Notes: generated by a model from the sequence alone, not told the origin. Shown: positions 36,577 to 47,539, numbered from the stretch's first letter. The stretch: DNA of 64,000 bases from Nomia melanderi (GCF_051020985.1 NC_135002.1:5270001-5334000); one strand, 5' to 3'. A program made the numbers and translations.

Positions 36577-38253
36577 CTACGAGAAGACGTGGTTCAGAGT
36601 GTAGAAGATTCTAGCGTACCTAGCCGTGAGCTCCGGTCGATCCTCCCGCCCGAGAAATTAATTATCGGGACCTGGCCCGTAAACCAAGTCCGGGCGACAC
36701 GCCTTTAATTAAAAGTTCAAAGCTCGTTTTCGGAAAAGAAGCGGCGCGAGGCCGCTTCGGGACCCTCGCCCGGACATTCCGACCGAATCCTGCGGTTGGC
36801 AATAATCGGAACGATGCCGCAACCGCTGAACGAGTGGGAAAGTTTGTTTAATCGTGGGAGGATTGAGTTCTTTGAACTTCAAACTTACGAGATATGGAAC
36901 TGTTATTTCTCGTATAACGTTTGTAACAGGAATTCCTTATCGTTCGTGTCTCCGCGAGGATTTAGAGGTTACTGTTACAGGAATATTCTTCGCGAGCAGG
37001 CTATTGTATCATTATATACAGCAATCATTCGTAAACGCGGTATCTTTTAAGATAATCAGATTCCATACGATTGAACTGTATTATCGAAACGATTCGATTC
37101 CAATTTCCACGGATCGCTAAGAAGAATTCATAATTCACCGGGCATCCTTTATCAATCGGTATTACAAGTATCATGGGACTGTCCACGCGAGAGCCGCCCT
37201 CGAGCAACTTTCAAGGGTGGAATTCCCGAGTGGCGGCCGAAATGCCGCACAATACGATCGGTGGGATTGATCCGGGGATCTCGAGGAAGGGGTCCTCGAA
37301 AATCTCGAAACTCGAAGAAGCAACCGCGGGGAATCCTCGAATAAAAGGGGCGGAGCCTCTCTTTTGATCCCCCGCAGCTCCATAAATGCGCACTTTGCGG
37401 AGAGCCGGCCGACGGTATTGCATTACGGTATTCCATTAGCGCTATTATCTTTATTGCGTTATAATTGCGGCCGCTGCCAGCGACGCGGCGGATTAATCCG
37501 CGACGATTCGTCTCCGGGTACGAAGGCCGACCCGGTGAAATTCTATTAAAACGGTCGAGGGGCTGTCGGTCTGGCGAGACTGATTCCTAAGAACCCTAAA
37601 CCCGGCTGGGTCTGCTGGTTTCCCCCGATAACGGGGATCCCTGGCGGCAACGGCCGGCCGACACGTACACCGCGACATCTGACAGTCACCTGCGGAGTCC
37701 CCTATGCAACCGACACGCCAAGGATAGGCGCGGCCAGAGCGGTGCAGCGCGCAGGCAACTGCGAGATCTGCATCGGAGTCGGGTTCGCTATTCCGAGCGC
37801 ATACTGCGTTTATGGTCGCCCTTAATTGCCGAGGGGTGGTTTCTGATGTGACCCAATTTTTCGTTTGTCTCGACGAGGCAATTTTTAGGCTGGACTTAGA
37901 AGAAATCGGAGAGATCGAAATCGATGTAAGGGATGTAGCGAGTGAAATTTAGGGGTTGGAATTTTGGATGATTTTAGAGTCGGAGAAGCATGAGTTTATA
38001 TTCATCGAAGAGAACATGTTGTTCTTTGATTATGAATATTTGAAGTTTGTGGTAAACATGGTTTTAGAGTGAATATCGGAGTTGTTATAGAGAACCGTTG
38101 CAAGTTCGATACGGGTGTTTAAAATTTCGTTGAGGGTATGATTTGTTCATTTTGTGTAAAGTTCGTCTTGAAGGTTTTGATATTGTTAAAGAATATTGTA
38201 GTAGGTTTATTGTTTAATTCTATAGACGTTCGACACACGAATCCCTCGCATAC

Positions 38254-38287
38254 CTTGCAACCGTAGCTAACATCCACTTTCAGACAT
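38254..38287 (-). CDS. Candidate 34 bp microexon continuing the minus-strand gene
   Basis: A good donor (TGCAAG|GTATGCG) closes a short frame reading CLKVDVSYGCK. One base before it would complete the Arg codon left open by exon 6, so the phase fits. The acceptor (gtgggtggaag) is weak, with its pyrimidine tract about 25 bases further upstream. The frame also stays open past the donor to a stop at 38119, so a short terminal exon is the alternative. Confidence 0.28.
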
Positions 38288-38628
38288 CTTCCACCCACAT
38301 TCGTGGCCACATATAAAAGGAATAGAACGAGAGATAACTGCTCTTATTTCTACTGGAAGAAATTAAACGTTATAGGTTCGATACAGTGAGAAAAAGGAAA
38401 GCTCGAAGTCGAAGGTAATGTAATTAAACGATAGATTAAAGTCCGCCGGTGCGCGTGTAAGGTTGTAGGGGAAGGAACCGTGCGCGCAATTGAACGAACA
38501 AAACCGTCTAATAGCATTCAACTGTGCAGCTAGAAAACAAACAAGACGCAACGGGGGGAGGATATTAGTTAAAGATGAGATCGAGCGAACGTAGGGGGGA
38601 TCGATCGCCGCTCAATTTTGGTACTCGC

Positions 38629-38819
38629 CTGCAAATGGGTTTCTGGTCGTCACGTTCGTCCGGTTGATTCAGGAAATTGCCGTCGTTCACCGCCGACGAC
38701 GTCGATCCCCGCGGCGACCTTGGCCCGCCCTCCGGTTCCCCGATCAGGACCTCTGTTTGGCCATTTTGGAAGGGACTGCTGGCGCGCCGTTCCCCGACCC
38801 TTCCGCCCTGCACCGGTGT
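38629..38819 (-). CDS. Internal exon 6 of the minus-strand multi-exon gene, with GC donor
   Basis: A 191 bp exon, the longest of the set. Acceptor tggtcggtgttccag opens it in phase 0, agreeing with exon 5. It reads 63 codons plus AG: TPVQGGRVGERRASSPFQNG near the start and NQPDERDDQKPIC at the end. The best donor is TGCAG|GCGAGT, a GC-AG type site that matches consensus apart from the C; a GTACCA four bases further on is the alternative GT site and would end in phase 0 instead. The peptide is Arg/Gly/Ser/Pro-rich with an acidic-polar tail, typical of a disordered linker. The other two minus-strand frames across the exon meet stops. Confidence 0.7.
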
Positions 38820-38964
38820 CTGGAACACCGACCAGACGCGAGGGTTCCTCGATCATCCGACACTTTGACCACCGTGTCACTTAGGCAACACAATTTTCAG
38901 GTGAATTTAACATGTTCAATGGTAAGCCGATCTACGAACCACTCGTCTGTCCGAAAAGGGTGAA

Positions 38965-39062
38965 TACGGAAAATGGGGAACATTGGGAAATTGAGGAAAT
39001 TGAGGGAAATATAGAAAATGTAGAAAGTGTAGAAAATATGGAAAACGTGGGAAACGCAGAGA
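38965..39062 (+). repeat. Short minisatellite of gaaaatgtg type
   Basis: About ten units of 8-11 bp (gaaaat, gggaac, attgag variants) in the intron between exons 5 and 6. Confidence 0.7.
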
Positions 39063-39897
39063 ACGGTATTACTTTCGAACCATGTCAACGTACAATGAGC
39101 CAACCGTGAAACTTGAACGAATATTCATCGCGCGGACTGGAATAGCATAAACCTCCTCGCGAGCGCGTTAATTAATCATCACGGCGACGGATCAAAAAAG
39201 CCGAACTCGATTAGATCGACGAGACGTGGCAAGATCAAGAGAGCAATCGTTGCAGAAAACCGCAGCGTTTCAGTTCCCATTTCGCTGAAAGGATTCTCTG
39301 GACTGTGTGCGATTTAAATGCTGATTCGACTGCTAACTTATTAAAGCATGGACAATCGTCAAACGAAACACTCTTTACCCACGAACAAACCTTCGCGACG
39401 GCTCGCGCGCCAGATGGCGGTCGATCACTAGACCGCGGTTAAGCGTGATTAAACGTTTTCTTTTTCCCTTTTTCATCTTCGCTCCGCCCGCCCCTCGACC
39501 CCCTTCGCCGCCCGTCCCTCTATGTTCCCCGGCTTTTTATTAGAATGCATTCTTCGCCGCGTAACCTCGCGGATTAATTATGCAGGAATGAGGCACGGAC
39601 AACGAATTGCGATTCCGGGAAATGCTTGCTTCACGCTCAACCAATCTCGCGCTCGGCCGCGTTTACATAAGCGCCGCGAAGGAGAAATCATTTTTACGCG
39701 GAAGGTGTAAAAGACGGGGAGGAGAAGGGGTGGGGAGGAGGCACAGTCGCTTTCAAGGATATTAAAAACACCGAGCGCGCACGAGCGAGCGCACGTTGAC
39801 ACTCGTCGCCCGAGGGATCCGTCTCCCCGACGCGGTTCAGCCTTTGATCGGTTCGAGGGGATGGAATGGGGAATAGGGTAAATGTCGTTAGACTGAC

Positions 39898-40024
39898 CAA
39901 AAGATTCGTCTCCTCCGGGTGGCTCTGAGGCTTCTCGAGCGCGTCCTTTCCCTCGATCGAGTCCTTCCCAAGGCCCTTCGGGATGGTACCGTTGCTGAGC
40001 TTCGGGGTGATCGAACTTGGCTCC
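39898..40024 (-). CDS. Internal exon 5 of the minus-strand multi-exon gene
   Basis: A 127 bp exon. The acceptor (tacccgctttgtcccag) is strong and the first G completes the Lys codon left open by exon 4. The frame then reads 42 codons, beginning EPSSITPKLSNGTIPKG and ending PEETNLL, and stops in phase 0. The proposed donor is TTG|GTCAGT, which has C rather than A or G at the third intron base, so the 3' end is the weakest boundary here. Reading on past it the frame stays open but loses coding-like codon use. The peptide is Lys/Glu/Ser/Pro-rich and probably disordered. Confidence 0.7.
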
Positions 40025-41515
40025 CTGGGACAAAGCGGGTAATCGTTGTGAAATGTGTCATCCTCAATGGGGATAAGAGCGTAACAGTATGAATCGTAAT
40101 CTTAATATTTCAACGTTCTTTGAATGCTTTTATTATTTTCGCGTTTGAGGGAAATTGGCAGATGGATGACACTATTCGAGCAGTGGTCTAAAGTTAATAG
40201 TCTACGTATGGACATATATGATCTTTCGAGATTTTATTTCTGAAACAGTTTATATCTCCTACTTAGTTAAAAGAATGTCGAGCGCAATATTAAGATTACA
40301 ATTCGCAGCAGCCCCTTGGAGGAAATAGTTTTCGCAAATCCGCGAATCGTTCATTCGTGAAATCTGAATGTCTCGGTTGAAACGGTACCCGCGCGTTCCG
40401 GAGGATCGATTTGTCAATGTCAACTGGGAATTAACATTTTTAAATAAAAAACCTCGACGAAGACACGTCCGTGAATGATTGCCTTCGAGCAGCAGACGAA
40501 TGTTTAATGATCAGGTGTTTACGAGGAGGAGAATAGAAATCGTCGAACGGTTCGTAAATCCTGGCGAAGAAGCGGCGTCGCGCCGGGCAGCGCGGAACAC
40601 GGTGAACCGGCATTGACTTCTGACACGGTGATGCCACCGGAACAAAAACAACGAGCGGTATGCGCGGTTGCGGCGCGATGGGGTATCAATCACGCCAATC
40701 GCAATTTCTCGCATCCGGCCTGTAATTGCACTTCCCATCGGTTACGCAGCGAGTTTTCACGTTTCGCCGTACGCTGCAGAGCGCACGCGTCGACGATTCC
40801 CGTGACGGATCGGAACCGTTAACGCGTCCTCGTCGGTCGACGTGATAATAATGGAAATAAACAAAAATAATGGACGTCGATTAGCGTGTCGCGTGATTTT
40901 TCCGAACGGAAAACGTTTGAACAAAGAAATAGCGAATGACCGTTTTCCGCTAAACATAACCCGATATAAACATAAACAGATATATTCAACATTTCAATTA
41001 ATAAGAAAGCGATCTTTAAATGTTTCACAAATTGATACACAAAATTTAATATTATATATAGTTTTATAATTCTGTTACATCAGATTAAGTGAGAATCATA
41101 TCTCGAGTGCAAACATTGAAGAAATAAAACTCAATTCTTAATAGAAATCAGAAAGATCCATTTGTATAAAATTGACTGATTGTTCGAGGTCAATAAATAT
41201 ATTTACCAATTCCTCTCATCTTTACAACTCCCTTTACAATACTATCGTAAAGCAGACGATCAATTTGAAAAGAATAATATATAGAAAATAATCCAGAAAC
41301 CGTTCGGTGTTCTCGATATTAACGAAGGGGATAACGGTCCGCCAACACGCGTCTCTCGCGATCCTCCGTTAAAGTTTAACAGTCAATACGACGGTTTACG
41401 AACGACACGTGAAAACCGCTGCATCGGCCCGCGGTGGAAAAGAGAAATAGGCGACGCGCGAGCAGGGGTAGGCGTCCCGAAAGCAAAGAACCGTCGAGAA
41501 TGAAATGGCACTTAC

Positions 41516-41601
41516 TTGTCGGCAAGCGTCACGGTAATTTGGTTGCCCGTCACATTTTTGCCAGCGCTGTCCCCGCTCGTGGACGCGGCCGACTCGTTGA
41601 T
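41516..41601 (-). CDS. Internal exon 4 of the minus-strand multi-exon gene
   Basis: An 86 bp exon between acceptor cggttcttctgtgcag and donor GACAA|GTAAGTG, an almost ideal pair. It starts in phase 0, matching the end of exon 3, and reads 28 codons (INESAASTSGDSAGKNVTGN then QITVTLAD) plus AA. The AA joins a G from exon 5 to give Lys. Composition changes here from charged helix to Ser/Thr/Gly/Asn-rich, suggesting the start of a flexible region. Third positions are mainly G or C. A minus-strand ORF in another frame overlaps but has no comparable splice support. Confidence 0.85.
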
Positions 41602-41795
41602 CTGCACAGAAGAACCGCGGGTACACGATCAGAGAGCCGCGTTGCCTGGCAAAGGGGTTCGGGGAGAGACAAAGGGATTCGCTGGCCAGAGAAAGCTTTT
41701 CCGGGGTTGCGTAAAATGTGGATAATCTGATTACCGAGTTCGAATTTTCGACAGTGTCGTTGGCCAAATGAAATTATGATATTTATACAGAATAT

Positions 41796-42205
41796 CACAA
41801 AGCATTGTACTTTGGGGATTTTATATTTTATTGGGCATTTCTCAGGGACACTCTAAATTTATCATAAACGAGAAATTTTGAAGTTAATTGTGTTACTCGA
41901 TCAACGTTTCCGTTACGATCATTTTTTTTCAAAAATTTAGAGTTTCAGGGGAGTTGCGTAACGCGACGGATTGCCTGGATTCCTTTGTAGCCGTTGCAAA
42001 AGATTGTGCTTTGGGGATTTTATATTTTACTGGGCATTTCTCAGGGACACTCTAAATTTATCGTAAACGAGAAATTTTGAAGTTAATTGTGTTACTCGAT
42101 CAACGTTTCGGTTACGATCATTTTTTTTCAAAAATTTAGAGTTTCAGGGAAGTTGCGTAACGCGACGGATTGCCTAGATTCCTTTGTAGCCGTTGCGTAA
42201 CTCGG
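41796..42205 (+). repeat. 200 bp tandem duplication, two copies
   Basis: TTGGGGATTT at 41811 and 42011 marks an exact 200 bp step, and the copies differ at only a few bases. Each copy contains an inverted pair, ctctaaattt and aaatttagag. Located in the intron between exons 3 and 4. Confidence 0.93.
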
Positions 42206-42520
42206 GGATCTAAGGAAAAATACCTTGGAGTTGACCATCGACGCAGGAACATAATCGCTGGAAGCATGAGAGCTTAAGACCGATTAAAACGCAACTATCG
42301 ATTCTATCGCAAATTGCTAGCAGCGATCATTAATCAGTATCAAGTATAATACAACCACCCCAGCTTCAATGATGGCTCAGTAGCAACCGAAGATTACAAA
42401 AGATGCGCTACAATCGAATGAAACGGCAAATTTCAATCATCCCTAACGACGTGTCGCCAGATTATATTTCGCCCATGCCTGTTCAATCACATGTACCATT
42501 GTGTATGATCGTGTACACCG

Positions 42521-42732
42521 TTAACACTAGGTTTACTGACATTTACTGTATAGTTTATTCTATCGTTGCTAGAAAAATTGATGTTCGTTCACTTAGATCT
42601 TGGGAATTGGACGTTTAAAAACCGGTAATTGGGATACGCGTTCGTGCAACCGTGTCAATTAGAATGAACGTAAACGTTTGCCAAATAATGTTTATAAAAT
42701 TGAATTAAACGCGTCCTGTTGACCTAGCGTAA
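42521..42732. mobile_element. Probable TTAA element (family H), copy 3, decayed right end
   Basis: Left TTAACACTAGGTTTACTGAC; the right end gtcctgttgacctagcgtaa is a degraded inverted partner. Boundaries on the right are approximate. Confidence 0.5.
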
Positions 42733-43205
42733 GAAACAATTGAAAATACAGATATTTGATAATGTTAATGCGATCAGGCCATCTTATTCGGAATTAAAAT
42801 TCGATTCTGAAATTTTCACGTTTTGAACAAATACTTCGTGAAGTAAGGATACTCACAAAACTCATAAATCCAAAATAGTATTCACTTTAGACAATTACGT
42901 GATCGACTATAACACGTTAAAATGAAAATTCTGAAATTCGAAATGAATTTTCGCAAATATTCAGTACAGGTCTTCATATATACGACAAACTCAAACAGTT
43001 ACATTCCTGATATTCTTTCCAATCCCCGAGCCACAAGGAACCTGAGCCAATTAACTGCGTATAACAAGTACACCTCCTTCGTTCGGCTTCAGTGTTTCAC
43101 TAAACCATATCCCAGGTGCGCTCGTCCTGCGTCTGACGAGTACGCGCTTCATCCTTCGATTTTATCGAACGCGAAACGAGAAACTTTTCAAATGAAATTC
43201 CACGA

Positions 43206-43707
43206 TTAAGACATTGCGTACCGGCTAATTTTCGGGAAACTAAATTATGCGGATGGCAATTTTCATTGAGGTCAACTTATATACATAGAGAAACTCAAAT
43301 ATCATATTATGTAATATATTTTAACCCTCTACAGGCCCGTGTGACTTTGAAGTCGCACATCAATATACTGGATTAAATCGATTTGTTAATTTTTTACTGC
43401 AGAATGACGAATGACATTAAATAATTATTCAACTTAAACTTTTGTACACAGGCGTTTACGTTCAACGTCGCTGTAACTTAAGTTACAAAATATATTCGTT
43501 TGAATAAAATTATTAAAACTATTGAATACACTGTTAATTTGTGTTCATATGCTATTTATTAATTTCATACTAAAATAAATTTTGTTATAATCACCAAACA
43601 AAATCCGGCCCGAAGAGGGTTAAACAGATAACCAATTCGAATTAAATTTCATATTTTTTCTCAATGCTGTGATAATCAGCGAAATCGCACAGCTAAGTGT
43701 CTTTATA
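43206..43707 (+). mobile_element. TTAA-flanked repeat (family E), copy 3, interrupted by a MITE
   Basis: Left part matches copy 2 (ttaagacattgcgtaccggc onwards); the right part from 43620 matches copy 1 through agctaagtgtcttta. The two halves are separated by the MITE at 43321-43623. Confidence 0.8.
43321..43623. mobile_element. TTAA-flanked MITE (family F) nested in family E copy 3
   Basis: Inverted ends CCCTCTACAGGCC and GGCCCGAAGAGGG sit inside duplicated TTAA (43321-43324 and 43620-43623), with 295 bp between. Removing the element and one TTAA restores the continuous sequence seen in family E copies at 17 kb. No coding capacity. Confidence 0.92.
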
Positions 43708-44449
43708 TAAAAACGGGATTCCTCGTCACCGGCACGCAATGTGTCAGGTGAAACAAAGCCGGAGGAAGGAAGGTGGGACCGGTGAAAAGCGTTTTTCGGG
43801 TGCAACCTGTGGAATATCCGTGGATGATCGCTGGCAACCTGCGGGTGCCGGCGCTGGGTCCAAGGACGCGGCGCATGATCGTGCGACCGCCGCTCACCGC
43901 GAATCATTTGCCTCGCATTCCGCATATCATAAGCAGCCTCCGTAAACGATCAACCCGCGACCCGGTGACGCGGGGACCTCGGTGAATCCGCGGGACCTCG
44001 CCGCGCTTCTGATTAGAATGTCCGATAGATACCGAGCCGCGGCACGCGGACGGAATAGGAACTAATTGTATTGAATACAATGGCCAGGATCGTGGTTTAT
44101 CTCGCGCTCCGCCGTCATTGTCCTCCACGGGGAACAAGTGCCCGCGCGAATCGATCGTTTATGCTGCGTGTCGACTCGCCAGAAGGTTGGTATGTCTGAG
44201 CTTTGGCCGGCAGGTAATTGAGCTTTCTGTATTCCAAATCCATTGTGCGGGGGATCGAGACGTTTGCCGCGGGCGGGGTGTCGGGGAACGTTGGGATTCT
44301 GCGGCTTGCGCCGATGTCGATGCTCTTTGTCGCCGGTGAGAAATCGAAGGTGCTCAGAATGTTCGGGGGATTAACGCGCGACGGCGCCATGGGATTGCAG
44401 GCGCGAGGTTAATGGGTGTTGATGGTTGTTTCTAGGACATTTCTGGACG

Positions 44450-45045
44450 TAGACTTTGGACCCTAACTTCTAATATTGCGGACTCTAATGTCTGGCTCCG
44501 TCGAGTTTCATGCGTGAAATTTGGAATGTTAACGTTTAATGTGTTAAGCTTCGGTGTAATTTCTGAAATTCTAACGTTTAGTTTTGCAGACTGTAAAAAT
44601 GTTAAGTTCTGATGATTAATGTCTTTAACTCCAACGTACAATACTTTACATCTAACGGTTCAGACTCTAGGAAAACTGAAGCTACAAACGATTTTCCAAT
44701 AGCAAACACAGCGATTCAAATGTTTTTAACTAAGTTCCAATATTCGACATTCTAACGTTTAGTTTTGTAAGCTCTTAATATTGTAGACTTCTCAACTCCG
44801 ACGTCCAATACTTTAAACTCCGACGTACAATACTTTACATCTAACGTTTCAGACTCTACTAAAACTGGAGCTACAAACGATTTTCCAATAGCAAACACAG
44901 CAATTCGATTGTTTTTAACTAAGTTCCAATATTCGACATTCTAACGTTTAGTTTTGTAAGCTCTTAATATTGTAGACTTCTCAACTCCAACGTCCAATAT
45001 TTCAGACTCTATAGAAACCGGAGCTACAAACGATTTTCCAATGGC
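44450..45045 (+). repeat. Tandem repeat of 153-189 bp units
   Basis: GCTACAAACGATTTTCCAAT starts at 44681, 44870 and 45023. Shorter internal blocks (aactccgacgtacaatactt) repeat within units. Lies in the intron between exons 3 and 4. Confidence 0.88.
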
Positions 45046-45134
45046 AAACACAGCAATCCCCATTATTAAAGGTAAAACCTCGGACATTGTATTCCAGTAT
45101 CAACAGATGGAGACTTGTTTCTCCGTGGAAACAG

Positions 45135-45299
45135 AACATAAACGTCGCTGGCTGTGTCTACACGAGGGACAAGCGAAGAATCGCGAGGAACGTCGATCGA
45201 CAAATGGCCGATCGTCTCTTCCTCGGCGCGATCATCTGTGCCACCGGGCAGATTCGTTTCACGATACCGACCCCCATTCGCGTATTTCTATGGGATTAC
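45135..45299 (+). CDS. Candidate plus-strand exon antisense to the intron after exon 3
   Basis: A 165 bp frame (55 codons, phase 0-0) ends at a near-perfect donor, GATTAC|GTAAGTAT. The acceptor (ctccgtggaaacag) is modest. Codon positions show the usual coding pattern (first position moderate GC, second low, third high). It contains NINVAGCVYTRDKRRIARNV and a hydrophobic tail, LFLGAIICATGQIRFTIP. It lies only 100 bp from exon 3 of the opposite-strand gene, which lowers the odds of a real gene. Confidence 0.25.
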
Positions 45300-45401
45300 G
45301 TAAGTATAGTCGTTGATCCGACTCGGTGAAAGGCCAGCGGAATCTTCTTTCCGAACTGGAAAAGCCAGGCTTCCCGACGATCGGTCGTTACAGTCGCTTA
45401 C

Positions 45402-45483
45402 CTCTTGCTGCAGTATCGCTTGAATATCGCGGGGCTGGATCTTCCAATGGGACGCCAGTCTCTTCAGCCTCTCCTCGGCGCGC
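45402..45483 (-). CDS. Internal exon 3 of the minus-strand multi-exon gene
   Basis: An 82 bp exon with acceptor ttttctccgttccag and donor AAGAG|GTAAGCG, both close to consensus. It reads G + 27 codons: RAEERLKRLASHWKIQPRDI followed by QAILQQE, ending in phase 0. The charged repeats of Glu/Arg/Leu suggest an amphipathic helix, perhaps a protein-binding helix, but no named domain can be assigned. The intron upstream is 933 bp; the one downstream is 3,800 bp and holds the 44.4-45.0 kb tandem repeat, a nested MITE pair and the 200 bp duplication. Codon use favours GAG, CTG, AAG and CGC. This is one of the most convincing coding pieces in the window. Confidence 0.85.
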
Positions 45484-46416
45484 CTGGAACGGAGAAAACG
45501 TTCCCCTTGCCGTTACGGAGCCACCTCGAGCGTTAAACTTAACAATTTACCTAGCGGAGGTTATTTAACAGGCTTCCTAGAACTAACGATTAACGGGCCC
45601 GTCCACCGATCGGTGAACTTTCCAATCTCGGTCTACTAAATTATGATCGGAAGCTAATAACACCGGGGACGCGTAATTCTTGTCTAATTGCTGTTCGACG
45701 AAGAATTAATGGGATCCTTGTTAATCATAAAAGAATCTATTAACCCGTGGATTGGCAATCAGGATTTCTTTGTAGGTACACCGATCGAGTACGATGCACA
45801 AGGCGTATTCTTTTTTCGTCTTGTCGTGGCTCGCGCTTGTTACGTTTCATTGACACCGCGATCGAAAAGAAAGACTACGGTTGCGCGATTTTAATAGAGC
45901 CATTAACGAACGCGATGGCGGAGAGACTTTGATGTTGTTCCGGTAACGGTAATTAATAAATGATACAAGAGCTTCGCTTCGAGCAGGAACAATCGGCGTA
46001 ATTAAAACGGACTTAAGTGGCATAGATAATTATTCTACGACTCCGACGTTCTAAGGGAGTTAATTGATTTCTGGGTAGAGAAGTGTTAATGTACGCTGCG
46101 AAAGTTCTGTCGGTTTAATCAGCCTCTTTAACATTTCGATCCGTTGTCCCTCCGTCTGCATAAATATTTCATTAACCGTTCCACTCCCCTCGCGTGCAGT
46201 TGCCGCGCTATCGGCGAAACAATGGAAACGAAAAATCGGGAAGAAAGCCAATAAACATCGGTGTCGATAAAACCGAGTGACTTCTTCGCAACGTTCGCAC
46301 AGCGATCCGTTCCACTCGGACCGCGACGAATACGCGAAATCCATATCCCGACGATTCTCGGCCGCCAAACCGACAAAACTTTCGCGTCCGAGCCAACTAA
46401 CGAACCCGTTAATTAC

Positions 46417-46474
46417 CTTTCGACGGCGATGACCCAAGCTTTTCGCACCCGGCCAGCCTTGAAGCCGTCCAACT
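46417..46474 (-). CDS. Internal exon 2 of the minus-strand multi-exon gene
   Basis: A 58 bp exon behind one of the strongest acceptors in the window (tttttctctgcgcag) and before an AAG|GTAATT donor. The frame is AG + 18 codons + AG, reading LDGFKAGRVRKAWVIAVE, and then shares an Arg codon with the next exon. The upstream intron, 46475-56667, is 10,193 bp long and contains the nested small gene at 46.87-47.94 kb. Codon third positions are mostly G or C. The sequence is rich in Arg/Lys and hydrophobics and likely helical, continuing into the next exon. Function unknown. Confidence 0.75.
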
Positions 46475-46869
46475 CTGCGCAGAGAAAAACACACAATATC
46501 AATCGGATTAATCGGCTAGAACCGCCGCGAAGTGCAGTTACATGTCCACGCTTAGGCGGTAACGCGATACGCGAGGTGTACGAGCGTACGGGGTGTTCCT
46601 TGAAACCATTGTGCAACCGAGAAGCAATCGACACGGAAAAATAAACGGCGGAACATGCGGTAAAATTCAAAGATAATCGACCTCGGATCCATGCTTGACA
46701 CCTGAACCGCGGAAATTTACAACGAACGAGGCCCCTGAATTACGAATAGGCGCATTATCTAATTCGTATTCAACGGCACGCGCGGCTAACGAATCACTAC
46801 GGTTATCTCGAGAACGGAGCGTCACAGGGAAACACGTAACTCCATACCATCCACTCGAGTAGAAATACA

Positions 46870-46875
46870 TTTATT
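46870..46875 (-). terminator. Polyadenylation signal AATAAA of the nested small gene
   Basis: A canonical AATAAA on the minus strand, followed within 30 bases by a GT-rich stretch (ggatggtatggagtt) that fits a downstream element. The implied 3' UTR is about 370 nt. It lies upstream of exon 2 of the host gene, so use of this site in host transcripts would truncate them. Confidence 0.5.
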
Positions 46876-47245
46876 CTGCACTCTATTATACAATATATTT
46901 CCTCTACTTCCTACTTAGTCTTCTAGACGAGCCATTACAAATAAGTTCGTTCGCCAGAGCAATCGACTCCGTCGTCGAGAGATCAAAGGAACTCGAAGCA
47001 GATTAACAACCGACTCTTTCGCCATCGGACTTCAACCGAAATCTTCAGAACGGAGTCAATCGAATCGCCCCACGAACGATAATTCATCATCCCACGATCC
47101 CCAAACGGAAGACGAAAAATCCTAAAGACTCGATCAGGAACCAATCAAGAGCTCCATCCGCGAAAACTGTACGAAATCCTAAGAATAGAATCAACCGAAT
47201 TGCCCTCTAAACAGTCCACGTTTCCCGTCGTCGCGCGACTCCTAA

Positions 47246-47539
47246 TCAGCCCGTGCACATCGACAAATTTCCACACATGCTTTCCGGACCTCCGGCGTTC
47301 ACGATGGAGCCGCCGTCGTCGTCCGGCTCCTCGTCGTCTATGAACTTAATGGCGGACAGATCGAAGTGTTTCGCGACGTCCTCGGCCTCCGGCCGCTGCT
47401 CGGCCGCCGGAAACTCGTCCGACTTTGACGTATCGTCCTCGTCCCCGTCCACGGACTCGTCGACGACGAACGTCTGGCCCTCGACGTCCGACCTCGGCGA
47501 ACATCCGCAGAGGATCATCTTCCGGAAGATCCTCGACAT
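47246..47539 (-). CDS. Small acidic protein, intronless gene nested in an intron
   Basis: A 97-codon frame from the first in-frame ATG to TGA. Codons are strongly biased to GAC, GAG, CCG, TCG and GCC, unlike the flanking DNA. The protein opens with a short basic stretch and a Cys-Gly-Cys (residues 11-13), then has acidic runs around residues 27-42 and 68-75 (24 Asp/Glu against 8 Lys/Arg), and ends in a Cys-containing tail (Cys89, Cys95). There is no signal peptide or membrane helix; the basic start plus adjacent cysteines could be a lipid-anchored membrane contact, which is inference. A TATA box lies about 390 bp upstream and AATAAA about 370 bp downstream, and no convincing donor is seen inside, so it reads as a complete single-exon gene. 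It lies in the 10.2 kb intron of the larger gene, on the same strand. I do not recognise the family. Confidence 0.72.
   Translation of the reverse strand: MSRIFRKMILCGCSPRSDVEGQTFVVDESVDGDEDDTSKSDEFPAAEQRPEAEDVAKHFDLSAIKFIDDEEPDDDGGSIVNAGGPESMCGNLSMCTG

Noticed and set aside
37493..37830. Long open frames on both strands around 37.6 kb
   Set aside because: GC-rich composition reduces stop codons in all frames, and acceptors are purine-rich; no phase link to the minus-strand gene.
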